42,167 nt of DNA from Acidimicrobiia bacterium (GTDB taxonomy: Bacteria > Actinomycetota > Acidimicrobiia > Acidimicrobiales > Aldehydirespiratoraceae). The stretch covers positions 1 through 42,167 of the forward strand of contig JAJEDD010000043.1 in the NCBI GenBank assembly GCA_022821685.1. The letters run 5' to 3'. The notes beneath the pieces were generated by a model. The model was not told the origin of the DNA. It did no database searches and worked only from the letters and a program-made list of their open reading frames with translations. Of the stretch, positions 8,295 through 15,337 are shown piece by piece (position 1 is the stretch's first letter; each line of letters opens with the position of its first letter). A program made the translations under genes and the position numbers.

Positions 8295-9500
8295 ATGGCG
8301 CGGCGTCGAAGCACCCGGAGCGTCCGGGGTCCGCGGCCCGTCTATCGCTGTGTCGATTCTGCCGCCGAGCTGCGCAAGGTGGTGGACGCTCTCGCCGCCG
8401 AGTCCCGCTATGCGCTCGACACCGAGTTCCACCGGGAGCGCACCTACCGGCCCCAGGCTGCCCTGATCCAGATCGCCTGGCCGGGCGATCTGGTGCTGAT
8501 CGACCCCCTGGCGGTGGACGTGACGCCGCTGGCCAAGGTGTTCGCCGCGGACGGGCTGATGGTGGCCCATGCGGCGGGCCAGGATCTGGAGGTTCTCGAC
8601 TGCTGCTGCGGCAAGTCGCCCGAGCGCATCTTCGACACCCAGATCGCGGCTGGATTCCTCGGCCTGGGCACGCCCGCGCTGGCCACGCTCTACGAGGGCG
8701 AGATCGGCTGGAAGCCGCCGAAGGGCGACCGGCTCACCGACTGGCTGGTGCGTCCGCTCAAGGCCTCGCAGCTCGACTACGCGGCCGGCGACGTGATGCA
8801 CCTGCTGGAGATCCACGACCGGCTCTCGTCCCGGCTGCAGCACCAGGGCCGTCTGGGGTGGGCCGAGGCCGAGTTCGAGCTGCTGTTGGAGCGCAACCGC
8901 CAGCGGCAGCATCCCGAGGACGCCTGGACCCGGATCAAGGAGGCCCGGCATCTGCGGCGGCGCGACCTGCCAGTGACCCGGTCGGTGGCGATGTGGCGCG
9001 AGCAGCGGGCGGCCAGGATCAACCAGCCGGTGCGCCATGTGCTGTCGGACGTGGCCGTGGTGTCGATCTCGCAGGCCGCGCCCCGCACCGCCGACGAGTT
9101 GGCCGCGGTGCGCGGCGTCGGCAACGGTGTGGCCCGCGGCAAGCTGGGCCCGGCCATACTCAAGGCCGTCGCCGACGGGCTCGCCTCCGACTGGCGGCCT
9201 CCCCCGAAGCGGGCGGCGCGCTCCGACGCCATCGACCGCCTTCGCCCGGCAGTGGGGCTGGTGACCTCATGGGTGGGCCAGCTGGCCCGAGACCGCAAGA
9301 TCGAGCCGTCGCTGCTGGCCACCCGGTCCGACATCGAGGCCCTGATCCGCGGCGACCCGGATGCCCGTCTGGCCCAGGGCTGGCGTGCCGAGATGGTGGG
9401 CGAGCCGCTGCGCCGCCTGGTGGCGGGCGAGGCCGCCCTGGCCTTCGACAAGGATCAGCTCGTCCTCGAAGAACGCAGCAACCGCCCAGTTGTGAATTAG
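8295..9500 (+). CDS. rnd: Ribonuclease D-like 3'-5' exoribonuclease with HRDC domain
   Basis: Trims 3' ends of tRNA and other structured RNAs. The 401-aa protein shows the four acidic residues of the DEDDy exonuclease: D42 and E44 in LDTEFHRE, D97 in HAAGQDLEV, and Y162/D166 in DYAAGDVMHLL. A HRDC nucleic-acid-binding domain follows at about residues 215-300 (ARINQPVRHVLSD, TADELAAVRGVGNGVARGK). The start ATG was chosen at 8295, where the exonuclease domain begins soon after; the upstream part of the open frame overlaps the rhodanese gene in another frame. The stop overlaps by four bases the end of the convergent MobA-like gene. Confidence 0.93.
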   Translation: MARRRSTRSVRGPRPVYRCVDSAAELRKVVDALAAESRYALDTEFHRERTYRPQAALIQIAWPGDLVLIDPLAVDVTPLAKVFAADGLMVAHAAGQDLEVLDCCCGKSPERIFDTQIAAGFLGLGTPALATLYEGEIGWKPPKGDRLTDWLVRPLKASQLDYAAGDVMHLLEIHDRLSSRLQHQGRLGWAEAEFELLLERNRQRQHPEDAWTRIKEARHLRRRDLPVTRSVAMWREQRAARINQPVRHVLSDVAVVSISQAAPRTADELAAVRGVGNGVARGKLGPAILKAVADGLASDWRPPPKRAARSDAIDRLRPAVGLVTSWVGQLARDRKIEPSLLATRSDIEALIRGDPDARLAQGWRAEMVGEPLRRLVAGEAALAFDKDQLVLEERSNRPVVN

Positions 9501-10078
9501 GAACTGCTTGGCAGGTCCTCGGGGCGGTCGGCATCGCTGAACCAGGCCGTTCCCTGCACGCACATCTCGACCGCTTGCAACTCTCGGGCGCCCTCGCTCA
9601 GAGCCCGCACTCCCCTACCGAAGGCATCGGTCAGCGGCTCCAGGCAGCGCCTGCGCCATGCGGCATGCATCCACTGAGGAACTCCGTCGCCGAGCGGCAC
9701 CACGACATCCGCGCTGGAATCCTCGACCAAACGGCCGATCACGCTTCCGATGGCCGCGGGATCGGGCTCGATCACGTCGCAGGGCAGGGTCGCCACCGCA
9801 TCGATGCCGCCGCTCTCAAGCGCTCCCAGCGCGGTGATCACCCCTCCGAGCGGGCCCTGTCCGGGGTAACGGTCACCCAAGTGCTGCAGTCCCAGAGCAT
9901 CCAGTCGGCCATGGTCGCCGCCCACCACCACCGCAGGCTCAGCGCCCGCGGCCCGCAGCGCCCTGACCGCCCGCACCACCATGGGCACGCCCTCGATCTC
10001 GATGAAGGCCTTGTCGGCGCCCATCCTCGAGCTGGCCCCGCCCGCCAGCACGGCACCCATAATGCGCGGGTCAGCCAC
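9497..10078 (-). CDS. mobA: MobA-like molybdenum cofactor guanylyltransferase / NTP-transferase
   Basis: A Rossmann-type nucleotidyltransferase that, in the named family, attaches GMP to molybdopterin to make the guanine dinucleotide cofactor. Diagnostic N-terminal motif: VLAGGASSRMGADKAF at about residues 10-25, then GQGPLGGVITAL and the metal-site region VATLPCDVIEP. With the GTG start at 10078 it is 193 aa; a GGAG sits four bases ahead of this GTG, and it overlaps the upstream DUF3151 gene by eight bases. An ATG at 10060 (187 aa) is the alternative. No molybdoenzyme gene lies nearby, so the exact nucleotide acceptor (MobA versus MocA-like) is open. Confidence 0.85.
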   Translation of the reverse strand: MADPRIMGAVLAGGASSRMGADKAFIEIEGVPMVVRAVRALRAAGAEPAVVVGGDHGRLDALGLQHLGDRYPGQGPLGGVITALGALESGGIDAVATLPCDVIEPDPAAIGSVIGRLVEDSSADVVVPLGDGVPQWMHAAWRRRCLEPLTDAFGRGVRALSEGARELQAVEMCVQGTAWFSDADRPEDLPSSS

Positions 10079-10532
10079 GCGGCTCCGGGTAGTCGGGCGG
10101 CGGCCAGTCGGGGTCGAGTTGCAGCAGGAACAGCGCGCACCGCTCAGCCTCGTCGGTCTCTCCGATGCGGGCCGACACCCACTGCAGCCCGCCGAGCGCC
10201 CGCAGGAACCCGCGGTTCGGCAGATTCCTCCAGCGGACGTAGCCCGAGCCTCGCCAGCCGCTGGCCCGCAGCCGGTCGAGGCCGCGGTGATATCCGGCAC
10301 GGAACGCGGCGTAGGCCAGCGCCGGCGTCGCATCGCTCGCTTCCAGGGCCTCGCCCAGCGCGGCCCAGGCCTCCAAACTGCCCGGCCACCGGGCGCAGAC
10401 TGCGCCAAGGGCCTCTACAAGATCGTCGCCCGCAGCCGCCGCGGCCAGTGCCGCCTGCGTCTCGGCTGGCTCGGGGGCCAGGACCGTCTCGGGCGGACCG
10501 TGCGGCAGCAGGGGCACGCCAGCGTCACTCAT
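10071..10532 (-). CDS. DUF3151 family protein
   Basis: A 153-aa cytosolic protein. It matches my recollection of the actinobacterial DUF3151 family (mycobacterial Rv0358 group): AYAAFRAGYHRGLDRLR, then GYVRWRNLPNRGFLRAL, then IGETDEAERCALFL in that order. The pattern of Ala-rich helix pairs looks like a TPR-related helical repeat. Function is unknown in the family. It is the upstream member of an overlapping pair with the MobA-like gene, which implies co-translation. Confidence 0.88.
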   Translation of the reverse strand: MSDAGVPLLPHGPPETVLAPEPAETQAALAAAAAGDDLVEALGAVCARWPGSLEAWAALGEALEASDATPALAYAAFRAGYHRGLDRLRASGWRGSGYVRWRNLPNRGFLRALGGLQWVSARIGETDEAERCALFLLQLDPDWPPPDYPEPRG

Positions 10533-10641
10533 CGCCGCCGAGGCTACAACTACTGTGCGAAGCAGTGATGGGCGAACAGGTCGATGGAGAATCCCCGCAG
10601 AACGCGGGATACCGGTCGAGCAGCCGTCTGGCCCTTGTGTG

Positions 10642-10902
10642 ATGGGCGAATGGATCGATGCCGAATCGTTGCAGGCCATCATCCTCGGCGCGATCGTGGC
10701 TTTGGGTGTGCTGGCCGCACTGGTGCTGCGGATCGTGCGCAAGTTGCTGCTGCGACTGGCGCTGGTCGTGCTCATCGGCGCGCTGGCCGCGAGTCTCTGG
10801 CTGCAGCGCGCCAATCTCCAGGACTGCGTGGAGACATGCTCATGCAAACTTTACGGTCAGAAGGTTGCCGTCCCGGCCGACGCCAACCCCAACTGCGTGT
10901 AG
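10642..10902 (+). CDS. Small membrane protein with Cys-containing tail, 86 aa
   Basis: Starts MGEWIDAESLQ. Two hydrophobic helices (about residues 11-30 and 37-54) are split by a basic turn RIVRKLLLR. The tail carries four cysteines (DCVETCSC... and a C near the end), which if extracytoplasmic could form disulfides. I do not recognise it. It sits alone between the divergent DUF3151 gene and the convergent protease gene. Codon usage matches the neighbours, supporting a real gene. Confidence 0.65.
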   Translation: MGEWIDAESLQAIILGAIVALGVLAALVLRIVRKLLLRLALVVLIGALAASLWLQRANLQDCVETCSCKLYGQKVAVPADANPNCV

Positions 10903-10919
10903 CGCATGAGCGGGCGACC

Positions 10920-11276
10920 TCAGTACATGATGTGCTCGTCAGGAACCAGGCGCCGCCGCACGGGATCCACTGCCAAGCCAAGGCCCTCCAGGGCATGAGC
11001 GCCGAGCAAGAGCGGAGCATCGTCCTCGGAGAAGACGACCGCCGTAGGAGCGCTCTCGCCATCGACCGTCACCCGCGCCCAGCCGATATGGCTGTCGACT
11101 AGCTGCCCATCGGCCAGCCGCAGCCGCCGTCTACGAGCCGGCTTGATCCCCAGCTCGCGCAGCAGCGTGCCAGGCACTGCGCTGTAGGCGGCGCCAGTGT
11201 CCACAGTCGCTTCAATGTCCGCCGACATGTCGCCGTCGAGATCGGAGATCCTCACCGGCCACTTGAATGTGCCCAT
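10920..11276 (-). CDS. Retropepsin-like (clan AA) aspartic protease, single domain
   Basis: A 118-aa protein with the single catalytic loop of retroviral-type aspartic proteases: VDTGAAYSAVP, Asp26-Thr-Gly-Ala. The family works as a homodimer, each subunit giving one Asp. The C-terminal hydrophobic flap/strand region LLLGAHALEGLGLAVD is also typical. No signal peptide is seen, so it should act in the cytoplasm. A strong GGGGGAG ribosome site precedes the ATG by about five bases. It is a lone gene downstream of pyk on the same strand. The substrate is unknown. Confidence 0.85.
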   Translation of the reverse strand: MGTFKWPVRISDLDGDMSADIEATVDTGAAYSAVPGTLLRELGIKPARRRRLRLADGQLVDSHIGWARVTVDGESAPTAVVFSEDDAPLLLGAHALEGLGLAVDPVRRRLVPDEHIMY

Positions 11277-11411
11277 GGCTCTCCCCCTTCCGAGTTCCAG
11301 CTCCGCAGCAACCTAGCCGAGGCACCCCATCACAGCAACCGTAAACCATTGTCAGATACTTTGAAGTTATTTCCAGCGCCAGGTCGGGTGTCGGCAACAG
11401 CGCCGGGCTGG

Positions 11412-12845
11412 TTACGGGATGCGTTCTAGTCGGAGGACGTTGGCGCTGCGGGACCGGTTGTCGGCGCCGGCGAGCACCGCGACGATCTCGCCGGAGCGGG
11501 CGAAGTCGCGCTCGCGGGCCATTGTCACCGCCTGGCGGACCATCTCGTCGTTGGAGCCCCTGTCGTGGACCAGCACAGGCGTGGTGCCCCAGCTCAGGGT
11601 GAGCTGCTGCACTGTCCGCTCGTTGTGCGACAGGCCGATGATCCGGGCCTGGGGCCTGAACCGTGCCATGGACCGCACCGTGAAGCCGGTGCCGGAAATG
11701 GCCAGGATGGTGGAGATGCCGAGCCCGTCGGCGGCCCGCCAGGCCGCCAGGGTCATGGCGTCGGTGATGGAGGTGGCGTCGTGGGTCGAGTCGTCGGTCA
11801 TGCGCAGCTCGGCGAGGCGCTCGGCCCACAGTTCGTAGTCGAACTCCTCGTCGGCTCGCCGGGCGATCCGGTCCATGGTGCGCACCACGTTGGCGGGGTC
11901 GATGCCGACCGCGGTCTCCCCCGACAGCATCAGCGCCGAGGAGCCGTCGAACACCGCGTTGGCCACGTCGCTGGCCTCGGCCCGGGTGGGCGACGGACGC
12001 GTCACCATCGACTCGAGCATCTGGGTGGCGGTGATCACCGGACGGCCGCCGGCGATGCACTGCTGGATGATCTGCTTCTGCAGGTGGGGCAGCTCCTCGA
12101 TGCTGCACTCGCTGCCGAGATCGCCCCGGGCCACCATGATCGCACCGGCGGTCTCGATGATGCCCGACAGGTTCTGCACCGCCGCCCTGGTCTCGATCTT
12201 GGCCACCAGCATGGGGCCGCGGGGATGGGGCTCAGTGCCGACGCGCCGGATGTCGTGGGCGGAGCGCACGAACGAGACAGCCACCATGTCCACACCGAGT
12301 TCGATGAAGGCGTCGAGGGCGACGAAGTCGCTGGGGGTAGGGGTGGAAATCCGCAGTCGGTCGGCGGGGATGTGGACGCCGGGGCAGCCCGACAGCACAC
12401 CGCCGTGGACGATGCTCACCTTGAGGCGGTCGCCGCCCTTGTCGATGACTTCGAGCACCACCCGCCCGTCGCCCATGTCGAGGGTGTCGCCCACCAGCAC
12501 GTCGTCCATCAGGCCCTCGTAGTCCACCTCCAGGACGCTGGCGGTGGAGCGGGTGCTTCCCACGACCATCTCGACGGTGGTGCCGGAGTGGAACTCCACG
12601 GGATCCTCGCCGAGGCTGGCCACCCGAACCTTGGGGCCGGGCAGGTCGACCAGGATGCCAACCGGCCGGCCGACCTCCGCGGAGACCCGGCGAATCCGGC
12701 GGTAGCGCTCGATGGCCTCGTCGAGGGTTCCGTGGGCCAAGCCGATGCGGGCTACGTCCATGCCCGCGGCCATCATGTCGGCCAGCGTGGACTCGCTCTC
12801 GCTGGCTGGGCCGATGGTGGCGACAATCTTGGTGCTGCGCTGCAT
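11412..12845 (-). CDS. pyk: Pyruvate kinase
   Basis: Last glycolytic step, making pyruvate and ATP from phosphoenolpyruvate and ADP. The 477-aa protein has the normal N, A, B and C domains: TKIVATIGPAS at the N terminus, AKIETRAAVQN with the catalytic lysine, MVARGDLGSE and TATQMLESM. Two motifs differ from the common form. The usual R-x-N-F-S-H is RIGLAHG (33-39), losing the Asn and Ser that hold potassium, and the usual DTKGPEIRT is DLPGPKVRV (67-75), with Lys in place of the K+-site Glu. That combination is the published signature of potassium-independent pyruvate kinases. An ATG start matches the family start. Confidence 0.96.
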   Translation of the reverse strand: MQRSTKIVATIGPASESESTLADMMAAGMDVARIGLAHGTLDEAIERYRRIRRVSAEVGRPVGILVDLPGPKVRVASLGEDPVEFHSGTTVEMVVGSTRSTASVLEVDYEGLMDDVLVGDTLDMGDGRVVLEVIDKGGDRLKVSIVHGGVLSGCPGVHIPADRLRISTPTPSDFVALDAFIELGVDMVAVSFVRSAHDIRRVGTEPHPRGPMLVAKIETRAAVQNLSGIIETAGAIMVARGDLGSECSIEELPHLQKQIIQQCIAGGRPVITATQMLESMVTRPSPTRAEASDVANAVFDGSSALMLSGETAVGIDPANVVRTMDRIARRADEEFDYELWAERLAELRMTDDSTHDATSITDAMTLAAWRAADGLGISTILAISGTGFTVRSMARFRPQARIIGLSHNERTVQQLTLSWGTTPVLVHDRGSNDEMVRQAVTMARERDFARSGEIVAVLAGADNRSRSANVLRLERIP

Positions 12846-12939
12846 GGCCGGAAGGCTACCGCTTGTGGATAACTCTGGACTGTCACCCGGATGGCACCAG
12901 CAGGCCGGGCGGCCGTGACGGGCCGACTACGGTTCCGGC

Positions 12940-13854
12940 GTGGCTTGCCACCCGTACCTGGACGTGGACGGGCCCATCGCCTTCGCTCACCGCGGCGGGG
13001 CCGAGGAGTTCCCCGAGAACACGCTGAGGGCCTTCCGTCATGCTGTGAATCTGGGCTTCACCCATGTGGAGACCGACGTTCACGCCACTGCCGACGGGGT
13101 GGCGGTCGCCTTCCACGACCACTCGCTGGACCGGGTCACCGACGGCCGCGGCGCGGTCCGCGACCTGGCCTGGAGCCGCCTCCGCCGGGCTCTGGTGGCC
13201 GGATCCGACCCGATTCTGCGCCTCGACGAACTCCTCGAGGAGCTGCCGGACACGAGGGTCAACATCGACCCCAAGAGCGACGCCGCGGTCGGGCCGCTGG
13301 CAGAGGTGCTCCGGCGAAGCGGTGCGGTGGAGCGGGTGTGCGTGTGCTCGTTCTCGGACCGGCGCACCCAGCAGGTGCGCGACCGCACAGGGGACTCGCT
13401 GTGCGTGGGCGCGGGGCCCCGGGGCATGGCGCGTCTGCTGGCCGCCTCAGCTCGCCCGCGCCGACCGGCGCGCCTAGAGGCCGAGCGAATAGGTGAGCGA
13501 ATCCGGCCCATACGGGCGAGGCCGTGGGCTGTGTTGTCGGGGTTTGGGCGGCCCGTGAGCGCAGCGAACAAGATCGGGAATGACCCCTCTGCGACGCGAC
13601 GGGCTCTCACCAATTCGCGCACGCGCTTTGACTTTCAGGCCGCTCAGGTGCCGGTCCGCTTTCGGGGCCTGACCCTGGTGCGGCCCGGGGTGCTGGCCGA
13701 GGCCCATCGTCGCGGCGTTGCCGTCCACGTCTGGACCATCGACGAGCCCGCCGAGATGCACCGCCTGCTCGACATGGGGGTGGACGGCATCATGACCGAC
13801 CGGCCCTCGGTGCTGCGCCAGGCCATGATCGACAGGGGCCACTGGAAGCCCTGA
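12940..13854 (+). CDS. Glycerophosphodiester phosphodiesterase with in-frame repeat insertion
   Basis: Hydrolyses glycerophosphodiesters to glycerol 3-phosphate plus an alcohol. The TIM-barrel motifs are AHRGGAEEFPENTLRAF (16-32), VETDVHATADGVAVAFHD (43-60) and VNIDPKS (107-113); the C-terminal part VHVWTIDEPAEMHRLLDMG then GIMTDRP is intact. Start is GTG at 12940. Length is 304 aa, about 50 more than the usual ~250. The surplus is residues ~178-229, which are exactly the translation of the interspersed 145-bp repeat at 13476-13620, inserted in frame and without a stop. The insert falls between barrel strands in a loop region, so an active enzyme is possible but unproven. Confidence 0.88.
   Translation: MACHPYLDVDGPIAFAHRGGAEEFPENTLRAFRHAVNLGFTHVETDVHATADGVAVAFHDHSLDRVTDGRGAVRDLAWSRLRRALVAGSDPILRLDELLEELPDTRVNIDPKSDAAVGPLAEVLRRSGAVERVCVCSFSDRRTQQVRDRTGDSLCVGAGPRGMARLLAASARPRRPARLEAERIGERIRPIRARPWAVLSGFGRPVSAANKIGNDPSATRRALTNSRTRFDFQAAQVPVRFRGLTLVRPGVLAEAHRRGVAVHVWTIDEPAEMHRLLDMGVDGIMTDRPSVLRQAMIDRGHWKP
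13476..13620 (+). repeat. Interspersed 145-bp repeat inside the phosphodiesterase gene
   Basis: Starts AGAGGCCGAGCGAATAGG and ends CACCAATTCGCGC. Terminal inverted repeats GCGAATAGGTGAG / CTCACCAATTCGC, hairpin GCCC-ATAC-GGGC and a nested stem are present. The frame read here gives a peptide with the core RPIRARPWAV and GRPVSAANK, the same frame that is open in the other copies. Confidence 0.92.
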
Positions 13855-13909
13855 ACCACTCTTCGGTGGGGACCATGAGCGACGAGCTGTGGACAACACA
13901 GCCGCGGCT

Positions 13910-13950
13910 GGGGATTTCTTGAGAATGCTTGGGATTTCGATGGGGATTTC
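13910..13950 (+). repeat. Three short direct repeats GGGATTTC upstream of a promoter
   Basis: GGGATTTC occurs at 13911-13918, 13931-13938 and 13943-13950, at spacings of 20 and 12 bases, ending 11 bases before a TTGACA -35 box. The placement suggests an activator or repressor binding array, but no protein can be named. Confidence 0.5.
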
Positions 13951-13961
13951 GCGCTTTAGGG

Positions 13962-13990
13962 TTGACAACCCGGCCCGAACCCCGCATGAT
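13962..13990 (+). promoter_or_regulatory. Sigma70-type promoter of the long leader
   Basis: Perfect -35 TTGACA at 13962-13967, 17-base spacer, -10 CATGAT at 13985-13990 (four of six to consensus). The -35 lies within the palindrome GGGTTGACAACCC. The start point would be near 13997, about 700 bases before the first downstream start codon. Confidence 0.55.
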
Positions 13991-13996
13991 CCCCGG

Positions 13997-14680
13997 TGTC
14001 CGAAGTGAGCAGCGAAATCAGACACAGGACCAGCAGCCGAGGGTTTCGGGCCCGAGGCAGCGGGAACGGAGTTTGACAGAGCGGTCCGCAGAAGACACCC
14101 AGCCAGCCAGGCCGGCTCCCAGGAGCCGGTGGGTCAGCCGGGGACACGGAGGTTCTCCTTCGAGCAAGCGGCAGGAATCCCCGACGGGAGAGGATGGTCG
14201 CAAGGTCGCAGAAGAGCCGCCTCGCCGGGAAGCCCGGAGACGACCGAACACACCGCCGGGTGTGCAAAGGGAGTCACCGGAACCGCCTTCTGGGCGAGGG
14301 TGTCGCCGAGGCGCCGGATTCGAGTCCGATCCCGACGGGGAATGGAACCGATCCAGAGCCTCAGGAGGTGCCGACGGGCACCACCGGGTGATTCGGATTC
14401 ACGCCTCGGAGCCGTCCGGGCGGGAATCAGGGCACGGGCCCGGATACGGGTCAGTGTCCCGCAATGCCGCAGAATCCGCCGGGAGGATGCGGTTGATGGA
14501 CAGGCGCAATCGGAGCCCCGAGAAGTTGAGCGGCGCAAGCCGGGAGGCTACTCGGGGCTCCGTCGCGTCCGAGGGGTCTCAGATCCGGCTGGCACGAATG
14601 TGTATGCTTCGCCGCAGTCAGGCGCGCGCGTTCCCCGATGCGCGCGGGGGGTTTGCAAGGACCGCAAGGACTTGCTCCAA
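13997..14680 (+). ncRNA. Candidate long structured leader or non-coding RNA
   Basis: This stretch between the phosphodiesterase gene and the secreted-protein gene holds no credible protein: all three plus frames are open only because of high GC, and none reads like protein. Instead it holds a row of perfect stems with short loops: 14112-14117/14124-14129 (CCGGCT/AGCCGG), 14225-14229/14233-14237, 14249-14254/14259-14264 (tetraloop GCCG), 14367-14372/14377-14382 (tetraloop GACG), 14415-14421/14438-14444, 14625-14630/14641-14646 and 14655-14659/14671-14675. The plus strand is purine-rich. It is preceded by a good promoter and followed directly by a ribosome site. It does not look like RNase P RNA, tmRNA, 6S RNA or a riboswitch I know. 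A second weak -10 (TATGCT, 14603-14608) might start a short mRNA. Confidence 0.4.
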
Positions 14681-14685
14681 TCATG

Positions 14686-14691
14686 AAAGGA
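14686..14691 (+). promoter_or_regulatory. Ribosome binding site of first secreted protein
   Basis: AAAGGA nine bases ahead of the ATG at 14701. The string AAAGGACGAGCACCG followed by ATG recurs exactly before the paralogous gene (15323-15337), marking the duplicated translation start. Confidence 0.7.
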
Positions 14692-14700
14692 CGAGCACCG

Positions 14701-15294
14701 ATGAAGAGAATCATGGCCCTGGTGGCCACGATGAGCGTGCTGGCGTTGTTCGCGCTGGCGGGCCATGCGGCCGCTCAAAGCGCACCCACAGTGTCGGTCG
14801 ATCCCGAGTACGTCAGCGCGGCGGGCGACCACGAGGTGACGGTCTCCGGCAGCGGCTGGCAGGCAGACCCCGCGATCACAGAGTGCACTGGCTTCGGAGG
14901 TGTCGTGCCCGCCGCTCTCGATGAAGCGGCAGCCTTCGCGAACTGCCCCGACCTCGTCGCATCCATGGGCGCACCGGTCTCAGCACCGGGAGGGTCATTC
15001 TCAACATCGATGACCGTCAGTGTTCCCGCCGAAGGGCTCGTGCTACTGACGTTCACGGCGGACCCGAGCGCCTTCGCCATGACCGCAATCAAGGTCGGCG
15101 AGCCGATGGATGACATGGGCGACGGCGACATGGACGACATGGGCGATGACATGGCGCCCATGGGCGGCGCCGACACCGGCTTCGGCGGCACCGCCGGATC
15201 CGACAGCAGCGGCATCGCCGTGCCGCTGGCCGCGACCCTCGCAGCCGTGACCCTGCTCGGCGGAGCCGCGCTGGTATCCCGACGCAACGCCTGA
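14701..15294 (+). CDS. Secreted Met/Asp-rich protein with putative sortase signal (paralogue 1)
   Basis: The 197-aa product has a signal peptide (MKRIMALVATMSVLALF, cleavage likely after AAAQ near residue 26), a domain of about 110 residues that looks like an Ig-like/beta fold (TVSVDPEYVSAAGDHEVTVSGSGW is split over residues 30-53), then a Met/Asp-rich run (residues ~138-151). The C terminus is a wall-sorting arrangement: GADTG at 156-160, a Gly/Ser spacer, a hydrophobic helix and the basic end SRRNA. GADTG resembles the LPxTG/LAxTG pentapeptides. A class F sortase gene lies two genes downstream, supporting covalent anchoring. It is the first gene after the long leader. Confidence 0.85.
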   Translation: MKRIMALVATMSVLALFALAGHAAAQSAPTVSVDPEYVSAAGDHEVTVSGSGWQADPAITECTGFGGVVPAALDEAAAFANCPDLVASMGAPVSAPGGSFSTSMTVSVPAEGLVLLTFTADPSAFAMTAIKVGEPMDDMGDGDMDDMGDDMAPMGGADTGFGGTAGSDSSGIAVPLAATLAAVTLLGGAALVSRRNA

Positions 15295-15296
15295 CG
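15145..15296 (+). repeat. 3' module duplicated at 15833-15984, copy 1
   Basis: 152 bases covering the sorting region, stop codon and a few bases beyond are shared with 15833-15984 with about six mismatches by eye, while the upstream halves of the two genes are clearly diverged. Confidence 0.88.
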
Positions 15297-15337
15297 AATC
15301 TCAGTACGACTGCCCGTTAGCGAAAGGACGAGCACCG

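Noticed and set aside
14311..14330. A tRNA T-arm-like string GGATTCGAGTCCGA
   Set aside because: The stem pairs only four bases with a six-base loop, and no acceptor, D or anticodon arms can be built around it.
13929..14924. A 331-codon frame through the leader region
   Set aside because: No domain-like pattern, heavy in Arg, Gly, Ser and Pro, and it runs into the secreted-protein gene in a wrong frame. Other frames here are equally open, so openness is uninformative.
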